In this document: piece by piece, positions 25,920 through 34,206 of the stretch
Position numbering within the stretch: position 1 is the first letter of the stretch
How the letters are laid out: each line of letters starts with the position of its first letter
Source: Paenibacillus mucilaginosus 3016
Lineage (GTDB): Bacteria > Bacillota > Bacilli > Paenibacillales > NBRC-103111
Reading direction: 5' to 3'
Assembly: GCF_000250655.1 (NCBI RefSeq)
Contig: NC_016935.1
Location: 6,714,001 to 6,778,000 of the forward strand
Length of the DNA stretch: 64,000 bases
Notes under the pieces: model-generated
Told to the model about the DNA's origin: nothing
The model's input: the letters and a program-made list of their open reading frames with translations, nothing else
The model's database searches: none
Program-made: the position numbers and the translations under genes

Positions 25920-26981
25920 ATGACAACCCAGACCACCCGCAAGACCCGCTGGCTTACCGCCCTGACCGGCATTCTCCTCTTCTCTCTCCCTTTGCTTTCC
26001 GCGTGCGGCAAGACGGAAGCCGTGAACGGCGCGGCAGCCGCGGGCAGCGGCACTGCAGTCGGAGCCGTCAAAGAGAAGATCGTCGTCAACCTGGGCATCC
26101 AGGGTTCCACTAACCTGTTCTCTTACGCCCGGGACAAAAAGATCTTCGAAGAAGCCTTTGCCAAAGCCGGCGCCGAAGTGAAATGGCACGAATTCGCCAG
26201 CGGCCCGCCGCACTTCGAAGCACTCGCTTCCGGCCGCCTCGATTTCGGCAGCGTCGGCGGCACGCCCGTCGTATCCGCCCAGACCGGAGGCGTCGACTTC
26301 AAGGCGATCGCCGTGACCGGCGACGGCAAGAAGGGCAACGCTATCGTCCTGCCGAAGGGCAGCACCATTAAAGATATCAAAGAGCTCCGGGGCAAGAAGA
26401 TTGCCGTGGCCAAAGGCAGCTCCGCCTATAACTTCCTCTACCGCACGCTGGAGGCGGCCGGACTGAAGGACTCCGACGTCAAGATCATCCAGCTGCAGCC
26501 CGACGAAGCGAAGCCGGCTCTCGATACCGGCGCCATCGATGCGTGGTCCGTCTGGGAGCCTTACATCACAACGGCCGTGGTCCAGAGCAAAGCGAGCATC
26601 CTTGTCTCCGGCCAAGAGCTCGGAGTCGTCGCGCCCGGCTTCCTCGTGGCCCGCACCCAGTTCACCGAGCAGCATCCCGAGCTCACCGTCCTGTTCCTCA
26701 AAACCTATGAAGAGCTACGGCAGTATTACACCTCCCATTATGATGAGGTGACGGATCACTTCGTGAAGACGAAGAAGGTTGACAAGGAAATCGTCTCGAC
26801 CGTTCTGAAGAAATCCGAGCCGCTGCTCTCACCGATCACGCCTGAATTCGCCAAGGCACATCAGGATCAGGCGGACTTCCTCTTCAACGCCGGAGCGATC
26901 ACCAAGAAGCTCGACACCTCGAAGGTGCTCGAAAGCAAATTCGTGGAGCAGGCCTTGAAGGAGCTGAAGGAAGGCAAATAA
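25920..26981 (+). CDS. ABC transporter substrate-binding lipoprotein, sulfonate/nitrate (SsuA/TauA) type
   Basis: 353-residue exported lipoprotein. Signal peptide with lipobox LLSAC, a short Ala/Gly linker, then the NMT1/SsuA-like fold: VNLGIQGSTNLFSYARDKKIFEE, FEALASGRLDFGSVGGTPVVSAQ, LRGKKIAVAKGSSAYNFLY, DAWSVWEPYITTAV. This group binds aliphatic sulfonates, taurine or related sulfur compounds. AAAGGAG precedes the ATG. No permease or ATPase gene follows, so it must work with a transporter encoded elsewhere. Expression probably depends on read-through of the leader terminator. Confidence 0.88.
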   Translation: MTTQTTRKTRWLTALTGILLFSLPLLSACGKTEAVNGAAAAGSGTAVGAVKEKIVVNLGIQGSTNLFSYARDKKIFEEAFAKAGAEVKWHEFASGPPHFEALASGRLDFGSVGGTPVVSAQTGGVDFKAIAVTGDGKKGNAIVLPKGSTIKDIKELRGKKIAVAKGSSAYNFLYRTLEAAGLKDSDVKIIQLQPDEAKPALDTGAIDAWSVWEPYITTAVVQSKASILVSGQELGVVAPGFLVARTQFTEQHPELTVLFLKTYEELRQYYTSHYDEVTDHFVKTKKVDKEIVSTVLKKSEPLLSPITPEFAKAHQDQADFLFNAGAITKKLDTSKVLESKFVEQALKELKEGK

Positions 26982-27047
26982 ACTTCCGCCGGAAGTCGTC
27001 CCCATATTCCCGTATGCAGACAATGGTGATGACCCCTTTTCCTCAAA

Positions 27048-27084
27048 AAAAACGCGCACCGTCCATGGAGACCGGTGCGCGTTT
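27048..27084. terminator. Terminator of the tct operon, possibly bidirectional
   Basis: On the minus strand AAACGCGCACCG pairs with CGGTGCGCGTTT and is followed by a T-run. The opposite side also has a short T-rich stretch, so it may also stop the rightward binding-protein transcript. Confidence 0.88.
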
Positions 27085-27105
27085 CTATTTTTACCTCTGA
27101 TGCCC

Positions 27106-27354
27106 TCAGCCTTCCAGTACTTCAACCGAAAGCCCGTGCTTCTCGAAGACCTCGGTCATGGCCGCTTTGGCCTCCTCCGCATCCGGCCCGTAAATCTCGA
27201 GCTTGTAGGCTTGGCTGCCGAACAGCGTAAAGCTCAGGCCGAGAATACTCTTGGCGTCGATGCTGCGGTTGTCCACGCGGATGACAATGCTCGACGTATA
27301 CCGGCTCGCCGTCTGGTTGATCTCCACGATGGCTCTTGGTTCGATCCCGCTCAT
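27106..27354 (-). CDS. HPr-like protein lacking the phosphorylatable histidine
   Basis: 82 residues. SGIEPRAIVEINQTASRY lines up with SGIHARPATVLVQTASKY of HPr, so Glu5 replaces His15. Arg17 of HPr and the Ser46 region (DAKSILGL versus NLKSIMGV) are kept. The first beta strand of HPr is missing from this start, although an RBS-like GGGAGG ten bases upstream supports the ATG. It cannot take part in PTS phosphotransfer, and resembles Crh of Bacillus in principle. It is the last gene of the tctCBA operon, 95 bp after tctA, and ends at a strong terminator. A regulatory role is inference. Confidence 0.75.
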   Translation of the reverse strand: MSGIEPRAIVEINQTASRYTSSIVIRVDNRSIDAKSILGLSFTLFGSQAYKLEIYGPDAEEAKAAMTEVFEKHGLSVEVLEG

Positions 27355-27449
27355 ATGGAACCTGCCTCCCTTCGGAAATTCTTTGTTCTTACTCCTATGT
27401 CTTACCCCTCTTGTCTTATGCTTTACCGGGGAGGGCCGACTTAGCCGCC

Positions 27450-28976
27450 CTAGCCCTCCTCGTTGACCAGCACGTTCTTCCCTCTGAGCTTCAGCACCAG
27501 CGGCACCAGGATCCACAGGGCGCCGACGATCAGGAAGGCAAGCGAGATCGGCTTCTGGAGGAAGATCATGAAGTCGCCGTTCGAGATCGTCAGCGCGCGG
27601 CGCATGTTGTTCTCCATCATCGGCCCAAGGATCAGGCCGAGCACCAGCGGAGCCAGCGGGAAGTCATTCCTCGACAGATAGTACCCGATCAGGCCGCAGG
27701 CCATGACGAGCAGGAGATCGAAGATCGAATACTGCACTGCATACACTCCGAAGACGGAGAAAACAATGATCAGCGGAATCAGATACTTCGTAGGCGTTTC
27801 AATAACCTTCGCAAAAATCTTGACCATCGGCATGTTGAGAATAATGAGCATCAGGTTGCCGACGAACATACTGGCGATGACGCCCCAAGCCAGCTGCGGG
27901 TGGTCCTGGAACAGCAGCGGACCCGGCTGCACGTTGTACATAATGAAGGCGCCCATCATGATCGCCGTCGTGCCGGAGGACGGAATGCCGAGGGTCAGCA
28001 GCGGAATCATCGCACTGCCCGCGGCGGCATTGTTCGCCGATTCCGGCGCCGCTACGCCCTCGATCGCCCCTTTGCCGAACTTCGACGGATTCCTGCTCAG
28101 CTTCTTCTCCATGATGTACGAGAAGAACGAGGCGAGAATGGCGCCGGCACCCGGCAGAAGACCTACCGCGAAGCCGAGCAGGGAACCGCGGGCGATCGGT
28201 GCCGCGCTGTCCTTGAGATCCTGCTTGGTCGGCAGAATCCCGTTGATCCGTGCGATCTCGCCTTCGTTGCCTTCCCGGTGCAGGATCGTCTTGAACACCT
28301 CGCCTACCGCGAAGAGACCGACGGCGACGGTGAGGAACTCGAGCCCCTGGTACAGCTCCGGCAGATCGAACGTGAAGCGGGCGACACCCGACACGTTATC
28401 GATGCCGATTGTGGCAAGCAGCAGGCCAAGTGCCGTCATCATCAGCGCCTTCGTCATCGACTTGCCCGCCAGCCCACTGATGGCCAGCAGGCCGAGCACC
28501 ATCAGCGAGAAGTACTCTGCCGGCCCGAACTTGATCGCGATCGCCGACAGCGGATTCGCCAGGAAGATCAGGCCGATGAGCGCTACGAGGCCCGCTGCGA
28601 AGGAACCGATGGCCGCGATCGACAGCGCGGCGCCCGCCCGGCCCTGCTTGGCCATCTGGTAGCCGTCCAGCGTCGTCACGACCGACGAAGATTCGCCCGG
28701 CGTATTGAGCAGGATCGAAGTCGTCGAGCCGCCGTACATGGCCCCGTAATAGACGCCGGCCAGCAGAATAATCGACGACGTTGCCGCTTCTTCGGGACCG
28801 AGTCCCGCGGTGAGCGAAGCCGTGATCGGAATGAGCAGCGCCACCCCGCTCATCGGTCCGATACCGGGCAGCACGCCCACTACGGTGCCGATCAGCACGC
28901 CGAAGAAGACGAAGAGAACATTGTGCCACTGCATGGCCGTGGCCAGGCCGTTCAACAGATAATCGATAGTGCCCAT
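27450..28976 (-). CDS. tctA: Tripartite tricarboxylate transporter, large membrane subunit TctA
   Basis: 508 residues, about twelve membrane segments. Family signatures: VVGVLPGIGPMSGVALLIPITASL near the N-terminus, GAMYGGSTTSILLNTPGESSSVVTTLDGYQMAKQGRAG, and the repeat-like GLLPGAGAILASFFSYIMEKKLS and LGIPSSGTTAIMMGAF. It forms the channel with TctB and gets substrate (citrate, tricarballylate or similar) from TctC. Downstream of tctB by 13 bp. Start GGGAGGGAATTCTGATGGGC gives a good RBS. Confidence 0.95.
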   Translation of the reverse strand: MGTIDYLLNGLATAMQWHNVLFVFFGVLIGTVVGVLPGIGPMSGVALLIPITASLTAGLGPEEAATSSIILLAGVYYGAMYGGSTTSILLNTPGESSSVVTTLDGYQMAKQGRAGAALSIAAIGSFAAGLVALIGLIFLANPLSAIAIKFGPAEYFSLMVLGLLAISGLAGKSMTKALMMTALGLLLATIGIDNVSGVARFTFDLPELYQGLEFLTVAVGLFAVGEVFKTILHREGNEGEIARINGILPTKQDLKDSAAPIARGSLLGFAVGLLPGAGAILASFFSYIMEKKLSRNPSKFGKGAIEGVAAPESANNAAAGSAMIPLLTLGIPSSGTTAIMMGAFIMYNVQPGPLLFQDHPQLAWGVIASMFVGNLMLIILNMPMVKIFAKVIETPTKYLIPLIIVFSVFGVYAVQYSIFDLLLVMACGLIGYYLSRNDFPLAPLVLGLILGPMMENNMRRALTISNGDFMIFLQKPISLAFLIVGALWILVPLVLKLRGKNVLVNEEG

Positions 28977-28989
28977 CAGAATTCCCTCC

Positions 28990-29451
28990 CTACGTTAAGC
29001 CTAGCCAAGCTGGGAAACCGGGAAGCGATCCTTCCAGCACGTGGACATACAGATAATAGACGCCGAAGGAGAAAGCGGCCGAGATCAGCAGCGATACCCA
29101 GATCCTGCCCCGCTCCATCGTCTGGAAGCCGAGCATCAGGAACAGGAAGGTGCCGAGAACGAAGCCGATATCCTCCAGAAAGAACGCATAGAGCACGGCG
29201 GCGGTGAAGATGATCCCGAAGCGCTTGTAATCGAGGTTTTCTTTGCGCTTCTGCCGCTGCTGGTACCGGAACGTTTCGTAGATGAGCCGGATGCTCATCA
29301 GAGCGAGGAAGATGCCGAGCACCATCGGAAAAATATTGGCCCCCACATTGCTCCCGTAAGCGCTCGTCGAGATCGTCCCGCTGCCGACGGCGAAGGCGGC
29401 GCCGACCGCGAGAAACACGATGCCGGCGTAACGGTCGAATGTTTTGTTCAT
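28990..29451 (-). CDS. tctB: Tripartite tricarboxylate transporter, small membrane subunit TctB
   Basis: About 153 residues with four membrane helices (YAGIVFLAVGAAFAVGSGTI; IFPMVLGIFLALMSIRLI; FGIIFTAAVLYAFFLEDIGF; VSLLISAAFSFGVYYLYVHVL). FGVYYLYVHVLEGSLPGFPAW at the end is typical TctB. ATG 29451 is preferred, with CAGGAG ten bases upstream; an in-frame GTG lies three codons earlier. Between tctC and tctA. Confidence 0.92.
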   Translation of the reverse strand: MNKTFDRYAGIVFLAVGAAFAVGSGTISTSAYGSNVGANIFPMVLGIFLALMSIRLIYETFRYQQRQKRKENLDYKRFGIIFTAAVLYAFFLEDIGFVLGTFLFLMLGFQTMERGRIWVSLLISAAFSFGVYYLYVHVLEGSLPGFPAWLGLT

Positions 29452-29480
29452 GGTTGACACGCTCCTGTTTGCTGTCTGCT

Positions 29481-29533
29481 AAGATAAACGGCTTTGCCGT
29501 CCTTCACGGACGATGCACATTGATTAGAAATAG
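29481..29533. repeat. Hairpin-forming dispersed repeat, family 2, copy 1
   Basis: AAGATAAACGGCTTTGCCG, then TCCTTCACGGACGATGCAC and an A-rich tail. It holds two nested small stems (GGC/GCC and GTCC/GGAC). Similar sequences lie at 33361 and 47701. This copy lies in the tctC-tctB gap. Confidence 0.75.
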
Positions 29534-29551
29534 AAGAGTACAGAATCGAGC

Positions 29552-29583
29552 CCGGGGGAGAAGGGCTTCCCCCTCTCCCCCGG
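29552..29583 (-). other. Strong GC hairpin between tctC and tctB
   Basis: CCGGGGGAGA pairs with TCTCCCCCGG around a short loop, with no U-tract. Such structures after binding-protein genes usually protect the upstream mRNA or weaken read-through, giving more TctC than TctAB. That function is inference. Confidence 0.7.
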
Positions 29584-29604
29584 CCCGCCCGTCTGCAGAT
29601 GTGG

Positions 29605-30657
29605 TTACTTCTGCATGCCGAGCGCCGTCAGGATATCCTTGAGCTGCGTTTCCTGAGCCGTCAGGAAGCTCTTGAACTCCTCGGACTTTTTGTACTCGGT
29701 CTGCCAGTTGTTCGCCGCCACTTCCTTCTTCCACTGCTCGGATTCCACCATTTTGCCCAGCGTTTCCTCCCAGAACTTCTTCGCGTCCGCGCTCATGTTC
29801 TTCGGTCCGAAGATGCCGCGCCAGATCAGGAATTCAGCGTCCACGCCCTGCTCTTTCATCGTGGGAATGTCCTTCATGTTCTCGAGACGCTGAGGAGCTG
29901 CAACGGCGAGAATCTTGATTTTGCCGGCCTTCACGTATTGGTCGAGGGAGGAAGCGTCCGTACCGAGCACGTCGGCATTGCCCCCGAGCAGCGCGGTTAC
30001 GGCTTCTCCGCCGCCGTCATAGGAGACATACTTCACTTTCTTCGGGTCGATGCCGTACTTGAACGCCGGGAGGATCGCCACGATATGGTCCATGGAGCCC
30101 GGGGCGGAGCCGCCGGCCACCGTCAGCTTCGTCGGGTCGGCTTTCATATCGTCAAGCAGCGACTTCAGATCGTTGTATTTGGAATTCGCCGCCACCGCAA
30201 TGGCGCCGTAGTCTTTGGTCAGCTGCGCCAGCGGCGTCGTGTCCTTGATGCCGTAAGGCGAGTTGCCTTCCTTCTTGATATGGTTGATCAGGATCGGCGG
30301 GGAGCTGACGAACAGCTTGTGGTCGTCTTTGACGTCCTTCGTCGCGTATTCGGCCATGAAGACAGCGCCGCCGCCTCCTGGCTTGTTCTCTACGGACATC
30401 GGCTTTGCAACCGCCTTCATTTCGGAGAGCACCTTGGTGATCGTCCGGGCCGTCATATCCCAGCCGCCGCCCGCACCGGATGGAGCTACCAGCGTGATCG
30501 CCTTCTCGGGATATTTTGACGCCGTCTGGGCCGGTGTCTGGGCCGCATCGCCGCCGGCTTCCGGCTGCTGCTTCGCCGCGCCACAGGCGGTCAAGCTGGC
30601 TGCGAGTACCCCTGCTGCCGTTACTTTCCAAGCTCTGTTCATCATGCGGTTCATCAT
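29605..30657 (-). CDS. tctC: Tripartite tricarboxylate transporter, solute-binding lipoprotein TctC
   Basis: 350 residues, Bug/TctC family. Signal peptide with lipobox SLTAC, then KYPEKAITLVAPSGAGGGWDMTARTITKVL, VENKPGGGGAVFMAEYA, VAGGSAPGSMDHIVA and SYDGGGEAVTALLGGNADVLG, all typical of the substrate cleft. It delivers a tri- or dicarboxylate to TctAB. ATG 30657 is chosen with GGAGG nine bases upstream; a GTG three codons earlier overlaps the RBS. First gene of the operon, divergent from the two-component system. Confidence 0.94.
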   Translation of the reverse strand: MMNRMMNRAWKVTAAGVLAASLTACGAAKQQPEAGGDAAQTPAQTASKYPEKAITLVAPSGAGGGWDMTARTITKVLSEMKAVAKPMSVENKPGGGGAVFMAEYATKDVKDDHKLFVSSPPILINHIKKEGNSPYGIKDTTPLAQLTKDYGAIAVAANSKYNDLKSLLDDMKADPTKLTVAGGSAPGSMDHIVAILPAFKYGIDPKKVKYVSYDGGGEAVTALLGGNADVLGTDASSLDQYVKAGKIKILAVAAPQRLENMKDIPTMKEQGVDAEFLIWRGIFGPKNMSADAKKFWEETLGKMVESEQWKKEVAANNWQTEYKKSEEFKSFLTAQETQLKDILTALGMQK

Positions 30658-30702
30658 AAGGTTCACCCTCCAGTTTTATATAACCCCTGATTTATGTTTT
30701 GT

Positions 30703-30717
30703 TTGAATGCGCTTTCT
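30703..30717. promoter_or_regulatory. Candidate cre site upstream of tctC
   Basis: TTGAATGCGCTTTCT matches the CcpA consensus WTGNAANCGNWNNCW at all but one defined position and is nearly palindromic. It lies 46 bases upstream of the tctC start, in the region where the promoter should be, so CcpA repression of the carboxylate transporter is plausible. Confidence 0.55.
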
Positions 30718-30933
30718 TGAGAACGGTTTCATCATATCACCCTGCACACCGCTTTGAGAAGTTTAACGGCATTAATCGCATTGCGTCCATTGCGGTAATT
30801 ATGATCATTTTGTTCACGGATGATGCGGGGCGGTTCTTCAGCCGATATATGTTATAATGTTGGCGATTACCGGCACCCTTGCCGGTGCCAGGGCCTTCAA
30901 CCTACCCAGAACAAGCCAGGGGGAACCGCATCC

Positions 30934-32544
30934 ATGCGTCTGCAAAACAAACTCATTCTCGTCATCTGCTCACTGCTCGCCCTCGTCACCTTGAGCCTCG
31001 GCGGCACCTTTTATTATCTGATGAGCTCCGCCCTGGAAGAGCAGATCGGTACGCGGGCCCTGAAGGTCGCCGAGACGGTCGCCGCCGTTCCGGATATTCG
31101 GAAAGCGTTTACTCTCGCGGAGCCTTCTGCGGTCATCCAGCCCATTGCCGAGAGCATACGGCTGAAGACCGGGGCAGAATATATTGTTATCGGCTCGAGG
31201 GAAGGCATCCGCTACTCCCACCCGCTGCCCGAACGCATCGGCAAGGAAATGGTCGGCGGAGACAACGGCCCCGTGCTCGAAGGCCGGTCCATTGTCTCCA
31301 GGGCCGTCGGATCGCTCGGCCCTGCGCTTCGCGGCAAGACGCCGGTCAAGAATGAGAGCGGCGATGTCATCGGCATCGTATCCGTCGGCTTTCTGACGAA
31401 GGACATCGACGTTCTCACCGAGACGTACCGGTACCGGATCGTCTGGCTGACCCTCGGCGTGCTTCTCGTCGGCGCCATCGGGGCCGTTCTCATCGCACGC
31501 AGTGTGCGCAGCTCCATCCACGGTCTCGAGCCCCGGGAGATCGGCTCGCTCTATATGGAGAAGCAGGCGATCCTGGAGACGATCCGCGAAGGGATTCTCG
31601 CGGTGAACCGAGAGGGCGTCGTCACCCTGGCGAACCCGTATGCCCTGCGCCTCCTCGGACTGCCGGAGCACAGCGATATCACCGGCCGGCCGCTTCAGGA
31701 GCTCCTGCCGAACACCCGGCTCACCGAGGTGATCTCCTCAGGGCAGGCCGAATTCGACCAGGAGATGCTGATCGGCAGCCATGAGGTTATTGTGAACCGC
31801 GTGCCCATCACGGGCTGGAACGGCGGAATTGAAGGCGCCGTATCCAGCTTCCGCAGCAAATCCGAGCTGTACCGGCTGGCCGAGGAGCTCTCGCAGGTGA
31901 GGAGGTTCGCGGACGCTCTGCGGGCACAGACCCATGAATATTCGAACAAGCTGTACCTGATCTCCGGCCTGATCCAGCTCGAAGCCTATCAGGAAGCCGT
32001 CGACCTCATTGCCCGGGAGTCGGATGTGCACCAGAACCTCGTGGCCTTCCTGATGCGGGAGATTCCCGATCCCATGATCGGCGGCCTGCTCATCGGCAAG
32101 TACAACCGCTCCCGGGAGCTTAAAGTGATCTTCGAAATCGACCGCGAAAGCTCCTTCCGTGACCTTCCGCCGGGGGTGGACCGCAGTCTGCTCGTCACGG
32201 TCATCGGTAATCTGGCCGATAATGCGATGGAAGCGGTACTGGCCTGCGGGGACCCGGCCGGACGCGGCGTGAAGCTGTTCCTGACGGATCTCGGGGAAGA
32301 CCTCATCATCGAGTGCGAGGATACCGGGATCGGTATTCCCGAAGAGGCAGGGGACTCGGTGTTCGCCAAGGGCTTCTCCACCAAGGAAGGGGAGCACCGC
32401 GGCATCGGTCTCGCGCTCGTCCAGCATGCCGTACACAAGCTGGGCGGCTATATCACCTACCAGCCTCACCCTGGGGGCGGCACGGTCTTTACCGCCGCCA
32501 TCCCGAAGAACGGCCGAGGCACAGAAAGGAGAGCCCTCCAGTGA
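30934..32544 (+). CDS. CitA/DcuS-type sensor histidine kinase
   Basis: 536 residues. TM1 (~7-29), extracytoplasmic PAS-like carboxylate sensor (~35-165; IVIGSREGIRYSHPLPERIGKEM and SRAVGSLGPALRGKTPV), TM2 (~172-194), cytoplasmic PAS domain (~205-310), a SpoOB-like phosphoacceptor helix with His in RAQTHEYSNKLYLISGLIQ, then the HATPase domain (NLADNAMEAV, DTGIGIPEEA, GIGLALVQHAVHKLGG). The domain order fits sensors of citrate, malate or fumarate. Divergent from tctCBA, so it likely senses the substrate of that transporter. The ATG at 30934 has AGGGGG upstream. Confidence 0.94.
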   Translation: MRLQNKLILVICSLLALVTLSLGGTFYYLMSSALEEQIGTRALKVAETVAAVPDIRKAFTLAEPSAVIQPIAESIRLKTGAEYIVIGSREGIRYSHPLPERIGKEMVGGDNGPVLEGRSIVSRAVGSLGPALRGKTPVKNESGDVIGIVSVGFLTKDIDVLTETYRYRIVWLTLGVLLVGAIGAVLIARSVRSSIHGLEPREIGSLYMEKQAILETIREGILAVNREGVVTLANPYALRLLGLPEHSDITGRPLQELLPNTRLTEVISSGQAEFDQEMLIGSHEVIVNRVPITGWNGGIEGAVSSFRSKSELYRLAEELSQVRRFADALRAQTHEYSNKLYLISGLIQLEAYQEAVDLIARESDVHQNLVAFLMREIPDPMIGGLLIGKYNRSRELKVIFEIDRESSFRDLPPGVDRSLLVTVIGNLADNAMEAVLACGDPAGRGVKLFLTDLGEDLIIECEDTGIGIPEEAGDSVFAKGFSTKEGEHRGIGLALVQHAVHKLGGYITYQPHPGGGTVFTAAIPKNGRGTERRALQ

Positions 32545-33254
32545 ACGAACAACCTTCCCACGAGATCACAGTGCTCATCGTCGACGACGATCCCAAGATC
32601 GCCGAGATCAACCGGAGATTCGTCGAAAAGGTGCCGGGATTCTCGGTCATCGGCATCGCGACGGACGAAAGCCAGGCCAGGGAGCAGCTCGAGATCCTCG
32701 GCCCCCAGCTCGTGCTGCTCGATATCTACATCCCGAATTCGAACGGCATCGACATCCTGCAGCAGATCCGGCGGCATCACCGCGACACGGAGGTGATCAT
32801 GATCACCGCCGCCAAGGAGATCGAGCCGGTCCGGGAAGCCGTACGCAGCGGAGCGTTCGACTACATCATCAAGCCGCTCGTCTTCAACCGGCTGCAGGAG
32901 ACGCTGCTGCGCTTCCGGGACTTCCAGCAGCAGCTGCAGCGGCTGGGCTCGGGCGGCGGCCAGGTGGCCCAGGACGACATCGACCGCCTGCTGGCCAGAA
33001 CCGACAAGAAGGAAGGCCCGTCTTCCGCCCCGCTTCCGAAGGGAATTGACAAGCTGACGCTCGACAAGGTCGTGGGCGCGCTCTCCTCCACGCCGGAGGG
33101 CATGACGGCCGACGGCGTCGCGAAGCTGATCGGCGTCAGCCGCTCGACCGGCCGGCGGTATCTCGAGCACCTCGTCTCCCTCGGCGACGTGTATGCCGAC
33201 CTGTCCTACGGCGTGGTCGGCCGGCCCGAGCGGGTCTACCGCAGCCGCCGGTAA
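32541..33254 (+). CDS. CitB/DctR-type response regulator
   Basis: 237 residues. Receiver domain residues 7-125 with acidic VDDDP, phosphoacceptor Asp61 in LVLLDIYIPN, and Lys in YIIKPL. A linker follows, then a helix-turn-helix output (LTLDKVVGALSSTPEGMTAD, then GVAKLIGVSRSTGRRYLEHL) of the CitB family. The GTG start overlaps the kinase stop codon by four bases and follows AAAGGAGAG, so the two are translationally coupled. Probable activator of the divergent tct operon. Confidence 0.94.
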   Translation: MNEQPSHEITVLIVDDDPKIAEINRRFVEKVPGFSVIGIATDESQAREQLEILGPQLVLLDIYIPNSNGIDILQQIRRHHRDTEVIMITAAKEIEPVREAVRSGAFDYIIKPLVFNRLQETLLRFRDFQQQLQRLGSGGGQVAQDDIDRLLARTDKKEGPSSAPLPKGIDKLTLDKVVGALSSTPEGMTADGVAKLIGVSRSTGRRYLEHLVSLGDVYADLSYGVVGRPERVYRSRR

Positions 33255-33360
33255 ACCGGAACCCGCGGGACCGTCCGGCTGCGGGGAGCGAAAGCGAAGG
33301 CGGCACTGCGCCGGAAATAGCCGCCGTGCAAAAGCCTGCAGCGCCTCCTCCCCCGCTTCC

Positions 33361-33408
33361 CAAGATCAATGGCTTCGCTGTCCTTTACGGGGCGATGCGC
33401 GTTTTTGA
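33361..33408. repeat. Hairpin-forming dispersed repeat, family 2, copy 2
   Basis: CAAGATCAATGGCTTCGCTG, then TCCTTTACGGGGCGATGCGCG. Similar in order and spacing to copies at 29481 and 47701. It sits directly before the terminator at 33409. Confidence 0.65.
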
Positions 33409-33462
33409 AAAAAGCTGATCCCCGCAGGGTTTCTTCCCCTGCAGGATCAGCTTTTTTTGCAT
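33409..33462. terminator. Terminator after the two-component system
   Basis: AAAAAAGCTGATCC pairs with GGATCAGCTTTTTTT, with an inner CCTGCAGG/CCCTGCAGG stem. The A-run and T-run make it usable in both directions. Confidence 0.92.
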
Positions 33463-33582
33463 CCGGCACATATCTTCCATAACTTGTCGTACGAGCCGTT
33501 CCTCCCGAATACAATGAACCAAGCCCCCTTTGTGCGGTTTTCGTCCGGGCTCAACAGGTGATCGGGAGGGTTGTTCACGACC

Positions 33583-34206
33583 ATGAGCGTAATCTTAAGC
33601 TATATCTTTCTCGGGCTGTCGCTCTCGGCTCCGATCGGGCCGATCAACGCCGCCCAATTGGACAAGGGCATCCGCTGCGGCTTTTGGCATGCATGGCTCG
33701 TCGGTCTCGGCGCCATGATGGCCGACGCCCTGTACATGATCATGGTGTATATGGGTCTCGTCCACTTCCTGAGCACACCGCTGATCCAGACGCTCCTGTG
33801 GAGCTTCGGCAGCTTTATGCTCATCTACACGGGCATCGACAGCCTGCTTGGGGCAAGCAGTGTGGCCGTCGTCACCAAGAAAAAGGACGACACGCTCTTC
33901 AAATCCTTTTTCTCCGGCTTCCTGATGTCCCTCTCGAACCCGCTGACGATCCTCTTCTGGCTCGGCATCTACGGTTCCGTGCTGGCCAAGACGGCATCCG
34001 TCTACGGCACCCAGCAGCTGCTCGTCTACAGCTCCGCGATTCTGGTCGGCATCCTCGTCTGGGATTTCTCCATGGCGGGCATGGCCAGCACCTTCCGCCG
34101 GCTGATGACCCCGCGGCTGCTCACAGGGATCTCCGTCATCTCGGGCTTGTCCCTGATCGGCTTCGGCCTGTATTTTGCGGTCGCCGCCTGCCGGCTTCTC
34201 TTCTAA
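33583..34206 (+). CDS. LysE-family amino-acid exporter
   Basis: About 207 residues with six membrane helices. The LysE/RhtB signature is at the N-terminus (LGLSLSAPIGPINAAQLDKGIRCGFWHAWLVGLGAMMADALYM), followed by FFSGFLMSLSNPLTILFWLGIYG. Members export basic or neutral amino acids, but this substrate cannot be read. ATG 33583 or a TTG four codons upstream could be the start. The stop codon overlaps that of the convergent permease gene by four bases. Confidence 0.9.
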   Translation: MSVILSYIFLGLSLSAPIGPINAAQLDKGIRCGFWHAWLVGLGAMMADALYMIMVYMGLVHFLSTPLIQTLLWSFGSFMLIYTGIDSLLGASSVAVVTKKKDDTLFKSFFSGFLMSLSNPLTILFWLGIYGSVLAKTASVYGTQQLLVYSSAILVGILVWDFSMAGMASTFRRLMTPRLLTGISVISGLSLIGFGLYFAVAACRLLF

